The notes beneath the pieces are model-generated. The model did no database searches. It worked only from the letters and a program-made list of their open reading frames with translations, and was not told where the DNA came from. This document shows positions 1 through 7,350 of a stretch of 11,451 nt of DNA, in pieces (within the stretch, counting starts at the first letter, position 1; every line of letters begins with the position of its first letter). The DNA is from Competibacteraceae bacterium UBA2788 (lineage in GTDB: Bacteria > Pseudomonadota > Gammaproteobacteria > Competibacterales > Competibacteraceae). The stretch covers positions 1 to 11,451 of the forward strand of contig DEHY01000017.1 of assembly GCA_002352185.1 (NCBI GenBank), read 5' to 3'. Made by a program: the position numbers and the translations under genes.

Positions 1-495
1 GATGACAGCGCAGAGCTTCTCCATGATGTGCTTAAAATTGAAGCTGGAAGCTGGAAAGTCAAAGCTGACATGGATATTACAGGGCGGCCCATGGAGCTGC
101 GGTATCATGAACAACTGTTGCCAATGATGGGGCGTGAAAATTTGTTGTTTGCTAATGTGTTATATGTACGACAGGAACCGGCGGCTTACAACCTCTGTTA
201 CCGATGGAATCGCCGCCTTGGCCAGATTAAGACCTCTTTTAATGACGCATTCCAGGAGTTTTCGCCTGGAGCTTTGGTTTTGGAGGCTGCTCTGCGCCGA
301 GCCTTCGATGATGGCTACCAGGAGTTCGATTTTCTCGGAGATGTCATGCAGCACAAGATGGCTTGGAGTACCGACAGCCGCGATCACGAAACATTATTCC
401 TGTTCAGTCATAGCATTAAGGGGCGGGTACTCGGCTTATTGAAGCAGACCGCGCAACAGGTAAAAAGGATAAAGACCCGGCTAAGTCGCCGATAA
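1..495 (+). CDS. CelD/FemAB-like GNAT acyltransferase, C-terminal part (5' truncated by window edge)
   Basis: The frame is open from base 1 and stops with TAA at 493-495. 164 residues are visible and the start lies outside the window. A GTG at 28 is in frame but is internal to the protein, so it is not taken as a start. The visible part matches the C-terminal acetyltransferase fold of the BioF2-like/CelD family (Acetyltransf_6): a segment ending FSPGALVLEAALRRAF, then a G-Y-x-E-F-D-F-L-G-D strand, then a K-M-A-W block, all in the order usual for this family. Relatives transfer acyl or aminoacyl groups to cell-envelope polymers and are common in exopolysaccharide and PEP-CTERM/exosortase loci (FemAB-related). 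The C-terminus is basic (QVKRIKTRLSRR). The base composition is visibly AT-richer than the genes at 2771-4297. The exact substrate cannot be told. It faces the remnant at 529-861. Confidence 0.75.
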   Translation, partial: DDSAELLHDVLKIEAGSWKVKADMDITGRPMELRYHEQLLPMMGRENLLFANVLYVRQEPAAYNLCYRWNRRLGQIKTSFNDAFQEFSPGALVLEAALRRAFDDGYQEFDFLGDVMQHKMAWSTDSRDHETLFLFSHSIKGRVLGLLKQTAQQVKRIKTRLSRR

Positions 496-528
496 ATTGC
501 GAAGCCGGAAAGTTTCGCCAGCGGAGTT

Positions 529-861
529 CTAACGCACTCCTGCTCGATTGGCTCTGTCATCCAACTGCACTTCCAACTCCCCCGGCGTCTAACAATCCAG
601 CAGCACTTCAGCTTGGGCCAGCGACAAACTGCGAATGCGTTCCTCTTGGTTGATGGTAGCGCCTCAAAGCACCGCTGTAATAATCGCAGCACCAACATGC
701 TGCTTTCTTCCTGAAGACTTTTTTCCAGCCCTTCCCTCTGGCCTTCCTTCTGACCTTCATTAAAAACCGTCCTGATAAAAACGAGTTTGCTTGAGATCAG
801 CGTGAGTCAATTCGAGCATGGCTTGAATCTCCGAATGGGTCAGCGACGGAAGCCGAAACCC
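529..861 (-). pseudogene. Degraded DUF4351 / Rpn-type putative nuclease C-terminal remnant
   Basis: Reading the minus strand from about 861 gives FRLPSLTHSEIQAMLELT and then ADLKQTRFYQD, followed by a stop (TAA at 762-760). Changing frame near 766-768 restores FNEGQKEGQREGLEKSL and LVLRLLQRCF. A second frame change near 655-665 gives ERIRSLSLAQAEVLLDC, interrupted by TAG at 591-589, then TPGELEVQLDD and a final TAG at 531-529. These blocks, in this order, are the C-terminal half of proteins annotated as Rpn family recombination-promoting nuclease / DUF4351. The N-terminal PD-(D/E)XK part is absent: upstream lies a GC-rich junction (about 865-885) and the 3' end of the glycosyltransferase gene. 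Two frameshifts, one in-frame stop and the missing N-terminus make this a decayed fragment. It accounts for most of the 400-bp gap between 495 and 896. Confidence 0.75.
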
Positions 862-895
862 AGCACCGGGCCCCGGGGCAGGGGATAGGAGTGGT

Positions 896-2155
896 TCATG
901 TATGAACACCGACAGCAGTGTCCAAAAGTCCAGCCAGATCCGCGCTACGCTGGCGGCGTGAACCAGCGCTGACCACTTCGGTACTCGATTGAAGCAGGGA
1001 ACCTGCCTGTATTTGCGCGATGAAATCGGTCAAGGCGGCGGCGATGGCCTCCGCATCGTCAAGCGGCGCGATGCAGGACACTCCGGCCCGGCGCAAAGCC
1101 TCGGCAGTATCGCCTACCGGATCGGTCAAACCCAGGATCGGGCGACCGACCCGCAGATATTCATAAATCTTCGCTGGAATCTGATCGTTGCAGTTCGCCG
1201 CCTGCAACACCAGCAACCCATCAGCCCGCAGCATCTCCTCCAGCGCCTCGCGGTAGGGCAAAGGGGGAGCCAGTTCGACGGCGCCGATGATTCCATGCTC
1301 TGCCGCTAACCCCTTCAGCCAGTCATCGTACGCCGTAGCGCGCAACCGTAATACAAAGCGCGCCGAATTGAGTTGACCGGACTTCAACAAGATGCCCATT
1401 GCCCGGAACAGTTGCGTCGGATCCCGCTCGATGGGATACACAATACCGCTATGCAGCAGAGTGATCTTACCCGGATTGAGCGCTCCCTTCGCTGCTGCGC
1501 CGACCTCCAGCCCGATAAAACTGTCTTCGTCATAACCATTTTCGATTAGCACGGTGCGCTCAGCGGGCGCTTCTGGATAGCGTTCCCGGTACATCCGCAC
1601 CGCACCGGGGGTGGTGAAGGTGCGAAAAACGGCGCACTTAAACGCAGTCTCCTCAACCCGTTTAAAACCTGCCCAGGTTTTCGGATCTGCCGGATAGCCG
1701 TCATGCGCCATCGGATCGCGAAAGTCGGCAATCCAGGGCAAGCCGGAGGCACGATGCAAGGCATGACCGATCAAATGTGCGGTAGCAATCGGGTAAGTAC
1801 TCCATAAAGCTTGCGGACGATATTGCCTGATCAGCTTCCGACCGGCCCATATCGCGCCCGGCAACCAGCTTACCCAGCGGTCGGGACGGGCGAGGAAGCC
1901 CGGATAACGCCCCGCAATGGCAAAATGCCGCGCCGTGTCGAAAGCCGGCGCCCGCATTACGACCACCCCGTCAGGAATATCTGCAAGCTGATCATCGCTG
2001 CTGCGTTCGTAGGCGCGGGGATGCGCGGTCAGCACGATAGGCTCCCAGCCAAATTCCGGCAGATAGCGCACGAAACGCAGGGTGCGCTGAATCCCGCTGC
2101 TGCCGGCCAGCGGCGGGAAATGGTAGGCGATCATCAGGATGCGCTTTGCTGGCAT
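896..2155 (-). CDS. GT4-like glycosyltransferase
   Basis: A 419-residue protein with the two-domain layout of GT-B glycosyltransferases. Near the N-terminus is an FPPLAGSSGIQRTLRFV segment (residues 13-29), typical of GT4-like enzymes of capsule and exopolysaccharide loci. ADFRDPM (143-149) lies in the N-terminal domain. The C-terminal Rossmann domain starts around LLHSGIVYP (233-241) and carries PAKIYEYLRVGRPI (327-340), which corresponds to the nucleotide-sugar-binding E-x-x-x-x-x-x-x-E region. Expected role: transfer of a sugar from an activated donor to a lipid-linked or polymer acceptor at the inner face of the cytoplasmic membrane. The frame extends upstream to 2236, but those 27 residues overlap the Uma2 gene and look unlike the family; the ATG at 2155 gives the usual start just before the first beta strand. 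It lies 2 nt after the Uma2 stop with no clear Shine-Dalgarno, which suggests translational coupling. Donor and acceptor are unknown. Confidence 0.85.
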   Translation of the reverse strand: MPAKRILMIAYHFPPLAGSSGIQRTLRFVRYLPEFGWEPIVLTAHPRAYERSSDDQLADIPDGVVVMRAPAFDTARHFAIAGRYPGFLARPDRWVSWLPGAIWAGRKLIRQYRPQALWSTYPIATAHLIGHALHRASGLPWIADFRDPMAHDGYPADPKTWAGFKRVEETAFKCAVFRTFTTPGAVRMYRERYPEAPAERTVLIENGYDEDSFIGLEVGAAAKGALNPGKITLLHSGIVYPIERDPTQLFRAMGILLKSGQLNSARFVLRLRATAYDDWLKGLAAEHGIIGAVELAPPLPYREALEEMLRADGLLVLQAANCNDQIPAKIYEYLRVGRPILGLTDPVGDTAEALRRAGVSCIAPLDDAEAIAAALTDFIAQIQAGSLLQSSTEVVSAGSRRQRSADLAGLLDTAVGVHT

Positions 2156-2157
2156 CG

Positions 2158-2715
2158 TCAAGACCAGCCAATCTCCGCCAATGCAAGGGCGACTTCCGGC
2201 AGCGCCAGCGGAGCCACGCAGTCCCGCTCCCCGCACATCAGCAGCGTGCGATAGCCCTCTGGACTGGGTTCGCGGTAAACCTCCACCCGTTTCGCCTTCA
2301 CATCCATCAGCCAGGTTTCGACGATGCCGCAGCGTGCATACAAGGGAATTTTCTTATCGCGGTCGTATTGCACGGTGCTATCCGCAACTTCAATCAGCAA
2401 CAGCACATCGGCAGCGGTTGGCAAGCGCTGCCAGTAATCCCCAGGCTTGAGCAAAGCCAGATCGGGTTCAGGTTCCGAATCTGACAAGAGAATAGGGTTT
2501 TGCACCCACAGAACCGCTTGGTCCTTGGCAGAGTAGAATAGATGAACCAGTCTGGAGACCGTATTGGCATGCAGGATACCGATAGGAGCCATGTCAAACA
2601 ATTCTCCTTCCAGCAGTTCAAGCCGGTCATCCTCGCCGAAGATGCCGGCTTCGCCCATCTGGTGATATTCCTCTACGGTAATCCGATGGCGATGCGGCGC
2701 GACGACAGCATTCAT
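2158..2715 (-). CDS. Uma2 family (DUF820) PD-(D/E)XK nuclease-fold protein
   Basis: A 185-residue protein of typical length for the family. ITVEEYHQM near the N-terminus and RLELLEGEL (31-39) form the opening motif with the first acidic residue. SEPEPDLALL (80-89) supplies the central Asp, LLLIEVADST (105-114) the Glu, and YDRDKKIPLYA (117-127) the Lys region. The residues expected for a restriction-endonuclease-like active site are therefore present. These proteins are abundant in cyanobacteria and in some environmental Proteobacteria. Their biological role is not established, and a nuclease activity is inferred from the fold. The start ATG at 2715 is followed by the conserved N-terminal pattern; the upstream Shine-Dalgarno is weak. 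The gene sits 55 bp downstream of the sheath-like gene and 2 nt before the glycosyltransferase, so it probably shares a transcript with one or both. Confidence 0.88.
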   Translation of the reverse strand: MNAVVAPHRHRITVEEYHQMGEAGIFGEDDRLELLEGELFDMAPIGILHANTVSRLVHLFYSAKDQAVLWVQNPILLSDSEPEPDLALLKPGDYWQRLPTAADVLLLIEVADSTVQYDRDKKIPLYARCGIVETWLMDVKAKRVEVYREPSPEGYRTLLMCGERDCVAPLALPEVALALAEIGWS

Positions 2716-2770
2716 GGTTTGGCTCTCACGATAGGATGCAGCGGCTGTGGAGGCCGTAATATCCAGACCT

Positions 2771-4297
2771 TCATCGCCACGCCCCCGCCAGCGCGACCGG
2801 CGGATCGGCCAGCGACTGGAATCGCACCAGCCGTGCCGCGTTGCGCTGGCGCTGCCCCAGCAACGGCATGATCCCCCGCGCCAGGATGGCGTTCATCGCC
2901 CGCTCGCCCAGCAGCGCCTCAGTCGCGGGCTGCATCACCCGCTCGCCGGCCTCCTCATAAATATGCATCGGCAAATCCACGATATCCAGCACATCGCCAG
3001 GTCTGAAAGCCCTATCATTTTCCGTGAAGGCGTCCACGATCAGCCGGGCGCAGGCGAAAGCGGGATTACCCCACAAATACGCTTCGGGATCGCGGCCCGC
3101 CGGCATTTCCTCGAAAGCGAATGCTTCAATCGGATCGGTCTTCTGACCGTAAGGCATCCGAAGCAAAATTTGCGGCAAGGCCAGCCCAATCCAGGGCGCG
3201 ACTGCGCTGGTTCGCAACCGCCGCCAGTTTTGTTCAGCGTCGGCGGGCAGTGCCGCCCATTGCGCCGGATCAGCCAGTTGCGCCACCGCAGCGCAACCCA
3301 GCGCGCCGGGTTCCGCCGCCGCCAGAAAGGGCCCGCCCGCATGCGCAGCCAGTGATCCCAGCGCTGCCAGCAGCGCAATGTCTTCCGCGCCGGCGCCAAA
3401 GCCGTAGTCGCCCACCAGCAATGACCAGGGTTCGCCACTGTGGGCGTGGACTCCACGGTCGATCAGCCGCAGGTAAAGGCTGGTTGCCTGCAGATGACCG
3501 TCCGCCGCACGCAGGTCAAGCAGCAATTCCGACCGGGTGACATCCAGCAAAAAAACCTGCACTGCATCGCTATCGAGATGGGCAATGAGGCTATGCGCCC
3601 CACGCCACGTCGCTTCCAACGCCTGGAATGCCGGTTGACGCAGGATTGCCCGCATCTGTTCGCCGATAGCGGCATCCACCGCTGCCACCCAAGCGGGCTG
3701 GCGCGGATCGGTTCGCTCGATATGCGGCTGCACCACCATTTGCAATAGGCTTTGGATCGCGGCTGCGCCAGGATCAGTCAGGCGACGACGCAGCGGAGTA
3801 GCCACGGGTGGTTGTCCCAGCAGCCGTTCGAATAGATCCGCTTCACCCTCCGGCGCGACGGTTGGCCCGGATTGTGCTTGTGATAAGCTGCGGGGCGACG
3901 CGGGACTGAGTTCGGCGACGGCCTGATCGAAACTGGCCGGGTTGAGCAGGCGAGCGCGACTGCCGCGCAGAGCCTGAAACAGCTCCAGCCGCTGGTACAG
4001 CGCGTCTGGGTGAAAATCGTCAAGCTGGCCAAAGCTGATCGTGAGCGCCGCGCCGTTTACCCCAAGCGGCAACGATACTTTCGGGCTAAACCGGGCCATG
4101 ACCGTATCAAAATGGTCCACGTCAACCGGTAACAATGGCCGGTTGTCCAGATCAGGAAGGTCCGCCGATGCTTCCCGATGATTACGCCCACTAAAGTCGG
4201 CCATGATCAGGATGCGCAGCGGCGCGCCAGCCTCCCGGCGGGTCAGAAGTGGGGCGGACTGGGGCAACGTAAGCTGAAATTCCATTCGGCCAGGCAT
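2771..4297 (-). CDS. Fused TssB-TssC-like T6SS contractile sheath protein
   Basis: A 508-residue protein. Residues about 5-130 match the small sheath subunit TssB/VipA: LRILIMADFSGR (27-38), a VDVDHFDTVMARFSP block (58-72), and LDDFHPDALYQRLELFQALR (92-111). A linker rich in Ser, Pro and Ala (about 130-185) follows. Residues about 186-508 match the large subunit TssC/VipB: DPRQPAWVAAVDAAIGEQM (197-215), FQALEATWRGAH (224-235), WSLLVGDYGFG (291-301), ILLRMPYGQKTDPIEAF (377-393), YLWGNPAFACARLI (407-420), and a C-terminal LVRFQSLADPP. Canonical TssB and TssC are separate proteins that heterodimerise to build the contractile tube; here both parts are on one chain. The start ATG at 4297 has GGAG (minus-strand reading of 4308-4311) 10 nt upstream; the next Met (residue 5) would be too far from it. 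It is divergent from vgrG. No other T6SS core gene is in the window, so it may be an accessory sheath-like protein rather than the sheath itself. Confidence 0.82.
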   Translation of the reverse strand: MPGRMEFQLTLPQSAPLLTRREAGAPLRILIMADFSGRNHREASADLPDLDNRPLLPVDVDHFDTVMARFSPKVSLPLGVNGAALTISFGQLDDFHPDALYQRLELFQALRGSRARLLNPASFDQAVAELSPASPRSLSQAQSGPTVAPEGEADLFERLLGQPPVATPLRRRLTDPGAAAIQSLLQMVVQPHIERTDPRQPAWVAAVDAAIGEQMRAILRQPAFQALEATWRGAHSLIAHLDSDAVQVFLLDVTRSELLLDLRAADGHLQATSLYLRLIDRGVHAHSGEPWSLLVGDYGFGAGAEDIALLAALGSLAAHAGGPFLAAAEPGALGCAAVAQLADPAQWAALPADAEQNWRRLRTSAVAPWIGLALPQILLRMPYGQKTDPIEAFAFEEMPAGRDPEAYLWGNPAFACARLIVDAFTENDRAFRPGDVLDIVDLPMHIYEEAGERVMQPATEALLGERAMNAILARGIMPLLGQRQRNAARLVRFQSLADPPVALAGAWR

Positions 4298-4452
4298 GAC
4301 GTTGAATCTCCGGAACAGGGTTCAATGTTCACAGTCTAGTGCGAATTTGGCAAAGTTGACGACGGGTAGCCACCGGTTTTTCACTGGGGTTGCGCTACAC
4401 TCATTTCACAGCAGCACAGCCGTCACGGCAGCAGGTTTGCGGAGTCCAGAAC
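4298..4452. promoter_or_regulatory. Divergent intergenic region between the sheath-like gene and vgrG
   Basis: This 155-bp gap separates two divergent starts, so it must hold the promoters for both units unless transcription enters from elsewhere. On the + strand TTGACG (4356-4361) is a good -35 hexamer, but the -10 at a 17-18 nt spacing (TTTCAC or TTCACT, 4379-4385) matches only half of the consensus. TACACT (4396-4401) is a better -10 but lies 34 nt away from that hexamer. No convincing sigma-54 GG-N10-GC element and no clear operator palindrome were found. The region is therefore called by position, not by a recognised promoter. Confidence 0.35.
4441..4444 (+). promoter_or_regulatory. Ribosome binding site deciding the vgrG start
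   Basis: GGAG lies 8 nt before the ATG at 4453. The frame is open further upstream to a TTG at 4390, but that start would add 21 residues unlike VgrG and has no comparable Shine-Dalgarno. The protein from 4453 begins MPTITQKHRIFAV, which leads directly into the first strand of the VgrG N-terminal domain. Confidence 0.7.
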
Positions 4453-6741
4453 ATGCCCACTATCACCCAAAAACACCGTATCTTCGCGGTCGGCACTTCG
4501 CTGGGCGAGGATGTCCTGGTCTTCGGACGCATGACCGCCACCGAGCAGTTGGGGCGCCTGTTCGAGTTTGATCTCGAACTGCTCAGCGAGCGCACTGACA
4601 TCGCATTATCCGAGGTGCTGGGCAAGAACATGACCGTGCGCATGGAACTTCCGGAAGCGCGTGGGGGCGGAACCCGTTACTTCAATGGCTTCGTCACCCG
4701 CTTCAGTTATCTGGGAATGCGCGGGCTGCGCTATGGACTCTACCGGGCGACGCTCAGTCCGTGGCTGTGGTTTCTGACCCGGACTTCGGATTGCCGGATT
4801 TTCCAGAATATGACCGTTCCCGCCATCATCGAGCAGGTTTTCCACGATCACGGCTTTAACGATTTTATACCGACCAAACTCAGCGGCAGCTATCGCACTT
4901 GGGAATACTGTGTGCAATACCGGGAGACGGATTTCAATTTCGTCAGCCGGTTAATGCAGCAGGAAGGCATCTACTACTACTTCACCCACGAAAACGGCAA
5001 GCACACTCTGGTGCTGGCGGATAATCCCGGCTCGCATAGCACATTTTCCGGTTATGACCAGGTACCTTATTACCCGCCCGATGTGCAGGAATTTCGCGAA
5101 CGTGATCACATCTATGAATGGACGGTTGAAAAGCAGGTGCAGTCCGGAGCCTATGCGCTGAATGATTTCGACTTCATGGCGCCGCGCAAGAATCTGCGCA
5201 CCTTGGCATCTACGCCAAAAGATCACGCCATGGCTGATCTTCCCATGTACGACTATCCGGGCGACTACACTGAAGCCAGCGATGGCAATGCCTACAGCGC
5301 AGTGCGGTTGCAGGAATTGCTGGCCCAGCACGAAATCCTGCGGGGCCAGGGCATCGCACGCGGGCTGGCTGTCGGTTATCTGTTCAGCCTGACCCATTAC
5401 GGGCGCGAGGATCAGAACCGCAAGTATCTGATTGTGTCTGCGGTTCACGACCTGCAATCGGATACTTACGAATCAGTGGCGGGCATAGATGCGGCCAAGC
5501 CTTATGTGGGGCGAATCACAGCCATTGACGCCCAGCAACAATACCGGGCGCCGCGCATCAATCCCAAGCCTGTGGTGCAAGGTCCGCAAACCGCAATTGT
5601 GGTCGGCGCATCCGGCGATGAGATTCATACTGATCAGTATGGCCGGGTTAAATGCCAATTCCATTGGGATCGTTACGGCGAAGCCAATCAGAATAGCTCC
5701 TGCTGGATTCGGGTCGCACAGAGCTGGGCAGGCAAAAAGTGGGGAACCTTGTATCTGCCCCGGGTCGGTCATGAAGTGATTGTCGATTTCCTGGAAGGCG
5801 ATCCGCATCGTCCGATCATCACCGGTCGGGTCTACAACGACATCAACAAGCCGCCGTATACGCTTCCCGACAACAAAACGATGTCCACCCTCAAAAGCCT
5901 GTCCAGCACCGGCGGGGATGGTTTTAACGAGTTCCGCTTTGAGGACAAGAAAGGATCGGAACAAATCTTTCTGCACGCCGAGCGCAATCAGGACATCCGG
6001 GTTAAGAATAACGCCCTGGAGTGGATCGGCAATGAGCGCCACCTGATCGTCAAGAAAAAACAATTCGAGCAGGTTGAAGGTGAAAAGCATCTGATCGTCA
6101 AATCCGGCGATGGCGGCAGCGGAGATCAGTTCGAGAAAGTCGAGGGCGATAAACATCAGAAGGTGGTGGGCGATCACAATCAGAAAATAGAGGGAGTTTT
6201 GTCTATTGATGTGGTTGGCGATATTCAGGAGAAAACCGGCGGCAATTACGCAATGGACGCTTCGTCAGCCATTCATATCAAGGCTGGGCAAACGGTGGTA
6301 ATTGAGGCTGGTTCGCAGTTGACGATTAAAGTCGGCGGCAATTTTGTCACCATTGGCAGTGCGGGAGTGTCGATCAAGGGAACAACCGTAGCCATCAAGG
6401 CCGACGGCATCGTGTCTATTGATGGCTCGATGGTTAATATCAATTGCGGCGGCAGCGGCGCTTCTGCCGGATCAGGCGCGGGCAGTTCACCGGGGGCGCC
6501 GACCGCGCCGACCGCGCCGCAGGAAGCGGCCAATGCCGAACCCGGCGAACTCTCCGATGCGGCGGCGACGCCGATTCAAAAGCAGGCGTCCTCCCTGGAT
6601 TCGGTAAGCGTCGGCGCGTATGAAAGCCCGCAGGCACAGGCGCTGACCAGCGCCGCCCAGTCCGGCGCTCCGTTTTGCGAAAAGTGCGAGGAAGCGCGGC
6701 GGGCTGAGGAAGCGCAACGGGCGGCTGGTGGTGGATCATGA
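4453..6741 (+). CDS. vgrG: T6SS spike protein VgrG (TssI)
   Basis: A 762-residue VgrG. Residues about 1-370 form the gp27-like base: VQYRETDFNFVSRLMQQEGI is the hallmark, and GYLFSLTHYGREDQN closes the domain. Residues about 375-465 form the gp5-type OB fold, with DQYGRVKCQFHWDRYGE, WAGKKWGTLYLPRVGHEV and FLEGDPHRPIITGRVYN. From about 480 to 690 a beta-helix needle of short repeats follows (GNERHLIV, VEGEKHLIV, VEGDKHQKVVGDHNQKIEG, and later repeats ending in GGNFVTIG). The last 70 residues are a low-complexity Gly/Ala/Pro/Ser stretch and a charged tail with Cys742-x-x-Cys745. The trimer caps the Hcp tube and punctures the target cell. No enzymatic C-terminal domain is visible, so this is a structural, cargo-carrying VgrG and not an 'evolved' one. 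It is the first gene of a six-gene + strand run and is divergent from the sheath-like gene. Confidence 0.96.
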   Translation: MPTITQKHRIFAVGTSLGEDVLVFGRMTATEQLGRLFEFDLELLSERTDIALSEVLGKNMTVRMELPEARGGGTRYFNGFVTRFSYLGMRGLRYGLYRATLSPWLWFLTRTSDCRIFQNMTVPAIIEQVFHDHGFNDFIPTKLSGSYRTWEYCVQYRETDFNFVSRLMQQEGIYYYFTHENGKHTLVLADNPGSHSTFSGYDQVPYYPPDVQEFRERDHIYEWTVEKQVQSGAYALNDFDFMAPRKNLRTLASTPKDHAMADLPMYDYPGDYTEASDGNAYSAVRLQELLAQHEILRGQGIARGLAVGYLFSLTHYGREDQNRKYLIVSAVHDLQSDTYESVAGIDAAKPYVGRITAIDAQQQYRAPRINPKPVVQGPQTAIVVGASGDEIHTDQYGRVKCQFHWDRYGEANQNSSCWIRVAQSWAGKKWGTLYLPRVGHEVIVDFLEGDPHRPIITGRVYNDINKPPYTLPDNKTMSTLKSLSSTGGDGFNEFRFEDKKGSEQIFLHAERNQDIRVKNNALEWIGNERHLIVKKKQFEQVEGEKHLIVKSGDGGSGDQFEKVEGDKHQKVVGDHNQKIEGVLSIDVVGDIQEKTGGNYAMDASSAIHIKAGQTVVIEAGSQLTIKVGGNFVTIGSAGVSIKGTTVAIKADGIVSIDGSMVNINCGGSGASAGSGAGSSPGAPTAPTAPQEAANAEPGELSDAAATPIQKQASSLDSVSVGAYESPQAQALTSAAQSGAPFCEKCEEARRAEEAQRAAGGGS

Positions 6742-6768
6742 TCATGCGGGTATTCAATGGGACAAATC

Positions 6769-6772
6769 GGAG
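6769..6772 (+). promoter_or_regulatory. Ribosome binding site deciding the DUF4123 gene start
   Basis: GGAG lies 8 nt before the ATG at 6781. An in-frame ATG at 6757 is also possible and would add eight residues (MGQIGVCA), but it has only a weaker GCGGG 6 nt upstream, and the protein from 6781 starts MSDK just ahead of the conserved part. Confidence 0.6.
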
Positions 6773-6780
6773 TTTGCGCC

Positions 6781-7338
6781 ATGTCTGACAAGATTCCGCT
6801 TGGGGTTTTGCGCGAACAGATCTTCGCTATCCCGGACGCGACGGTTTATGCCGTGCTTGATGGCGCCTCGGTTCCTGAACTGCCGCAAATGCTGGCGCGA
6901 TGGCAGATCGAATCAGTCTGCCTGTTGCGCGGCGAATTGGAACCCGATGTGGCGCAGGCGGCGCCTTATCTTGCGGTATTTCAGCCTGAAACTCCTTTCG
7001 CCGAGTGGGTTTTATCGGAAGGATGGGGAAAACACTGGGGCATTTTCGCAGTCAGCAACGCGAATTTTCGCGCCTTGCGGCAACACTTCCGAACTTTCCT
7101 GATGGTATACACGCCTGAAGGCAAGCCGGTTTATTTCCGCTATTACGATCCACGGGTGCTGCGGGTGTATTTGCCGACCTGCAACGCAAAAGAACTGCGA
7201 ATAGTATTCAGCCCGGTGCTGCGCTATATTGCCGAAGATGAGGATCCAATGGTCCTGTTGAAGTTCTGGTCCGATGGGCCGCAGTGCGGGAGCGAGCGGG
7301 TACGATTGATGCGAAATGTCGCGCAGCAGCCTAAATGA
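6781..7338 (+). CDS. DUF4123 protein, T6SS effector adaptor/chaperone (Tap/TEC type)
   Basis: A 185-residue protein with the DUF4123 sequence pattern: VYAVLDGA (22-29), CLLRGELEPDVAQAAPYLA (47-65), WGKHWGIFA (82-90), LRQHFRTFLMV (99-109), and the strongest block PVYFRYYDPRVLRVYLPTC (116-134). DUF4123 proteins are cytoplasmic adaptors that bind a specific effector and load it onto its cognate VgrG; they are not themselves part of the secreted spike. Position agrees: it starts 39 nt after vgrG and precedes the unassigned proteins at 7351-9443. By analogy with known Tap loci the effector should be encoded directly downstream. A second start at 6757 is possible, as noted at the ribosome binding site. 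Confidence 0.9.
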   Translation: MSDKIPLGVLREQIFAIPDATVYAVLDGASVPELPQMLARWQIESVCLLRGELEPDVAQAAPYLAVFQPETPFAEWVLSEGWGKHWGIFAVSNANFRALRQHFRTFLMVYTPEGKPVYFRYYDPRVLRVYLPTCNAKELRIVFSPVLRYIAEDEDPMVLLKFWSDGPQCGSERVRLMRNVAQQPK

Positions 7339-7350
7339 GGATTGCTGACC

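Noticed and set aside
521..543. Possible terminator hairpin GGAGT-(8 nt)-ACTCC after the acyltransferase gene
   Set aside because: The stem is only 5 bp (7 with a bulge) and no T-run follows on either strand; it also lies at the end of the degraded coding sequence.
408..698. 96-codon minus-strand reading frame across the acyltransferase end and the remnant
   Set aside because: Only its first part (LVLRLLQRCF) fits the DUF4351 pattern; after the second frameshift it is out of frame, and it then runs antisense through the acyltransferase gene. Treated as part of the pseudogene.
2156..2236. 27-residue N-terminal extension of the glycosyltransferase
   Set aside because: It overlaps the Uma2 gene, is low-complexity Gly/Ala/Arg, and family members start near the PAKRILMIAYHF strand.
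5473..6177. 234-codon minus-strand frame within vgrG
   Set aside because: It is the antisense of the VgrG OB-fold and needle region, and shows no family pattern of its own.
6733..6746. Small palindrome ATGATCAT around the vgrG stop
   Set aside because: 8 bp is expected by chance and there is no second copy or spacing that would suggest an operator.
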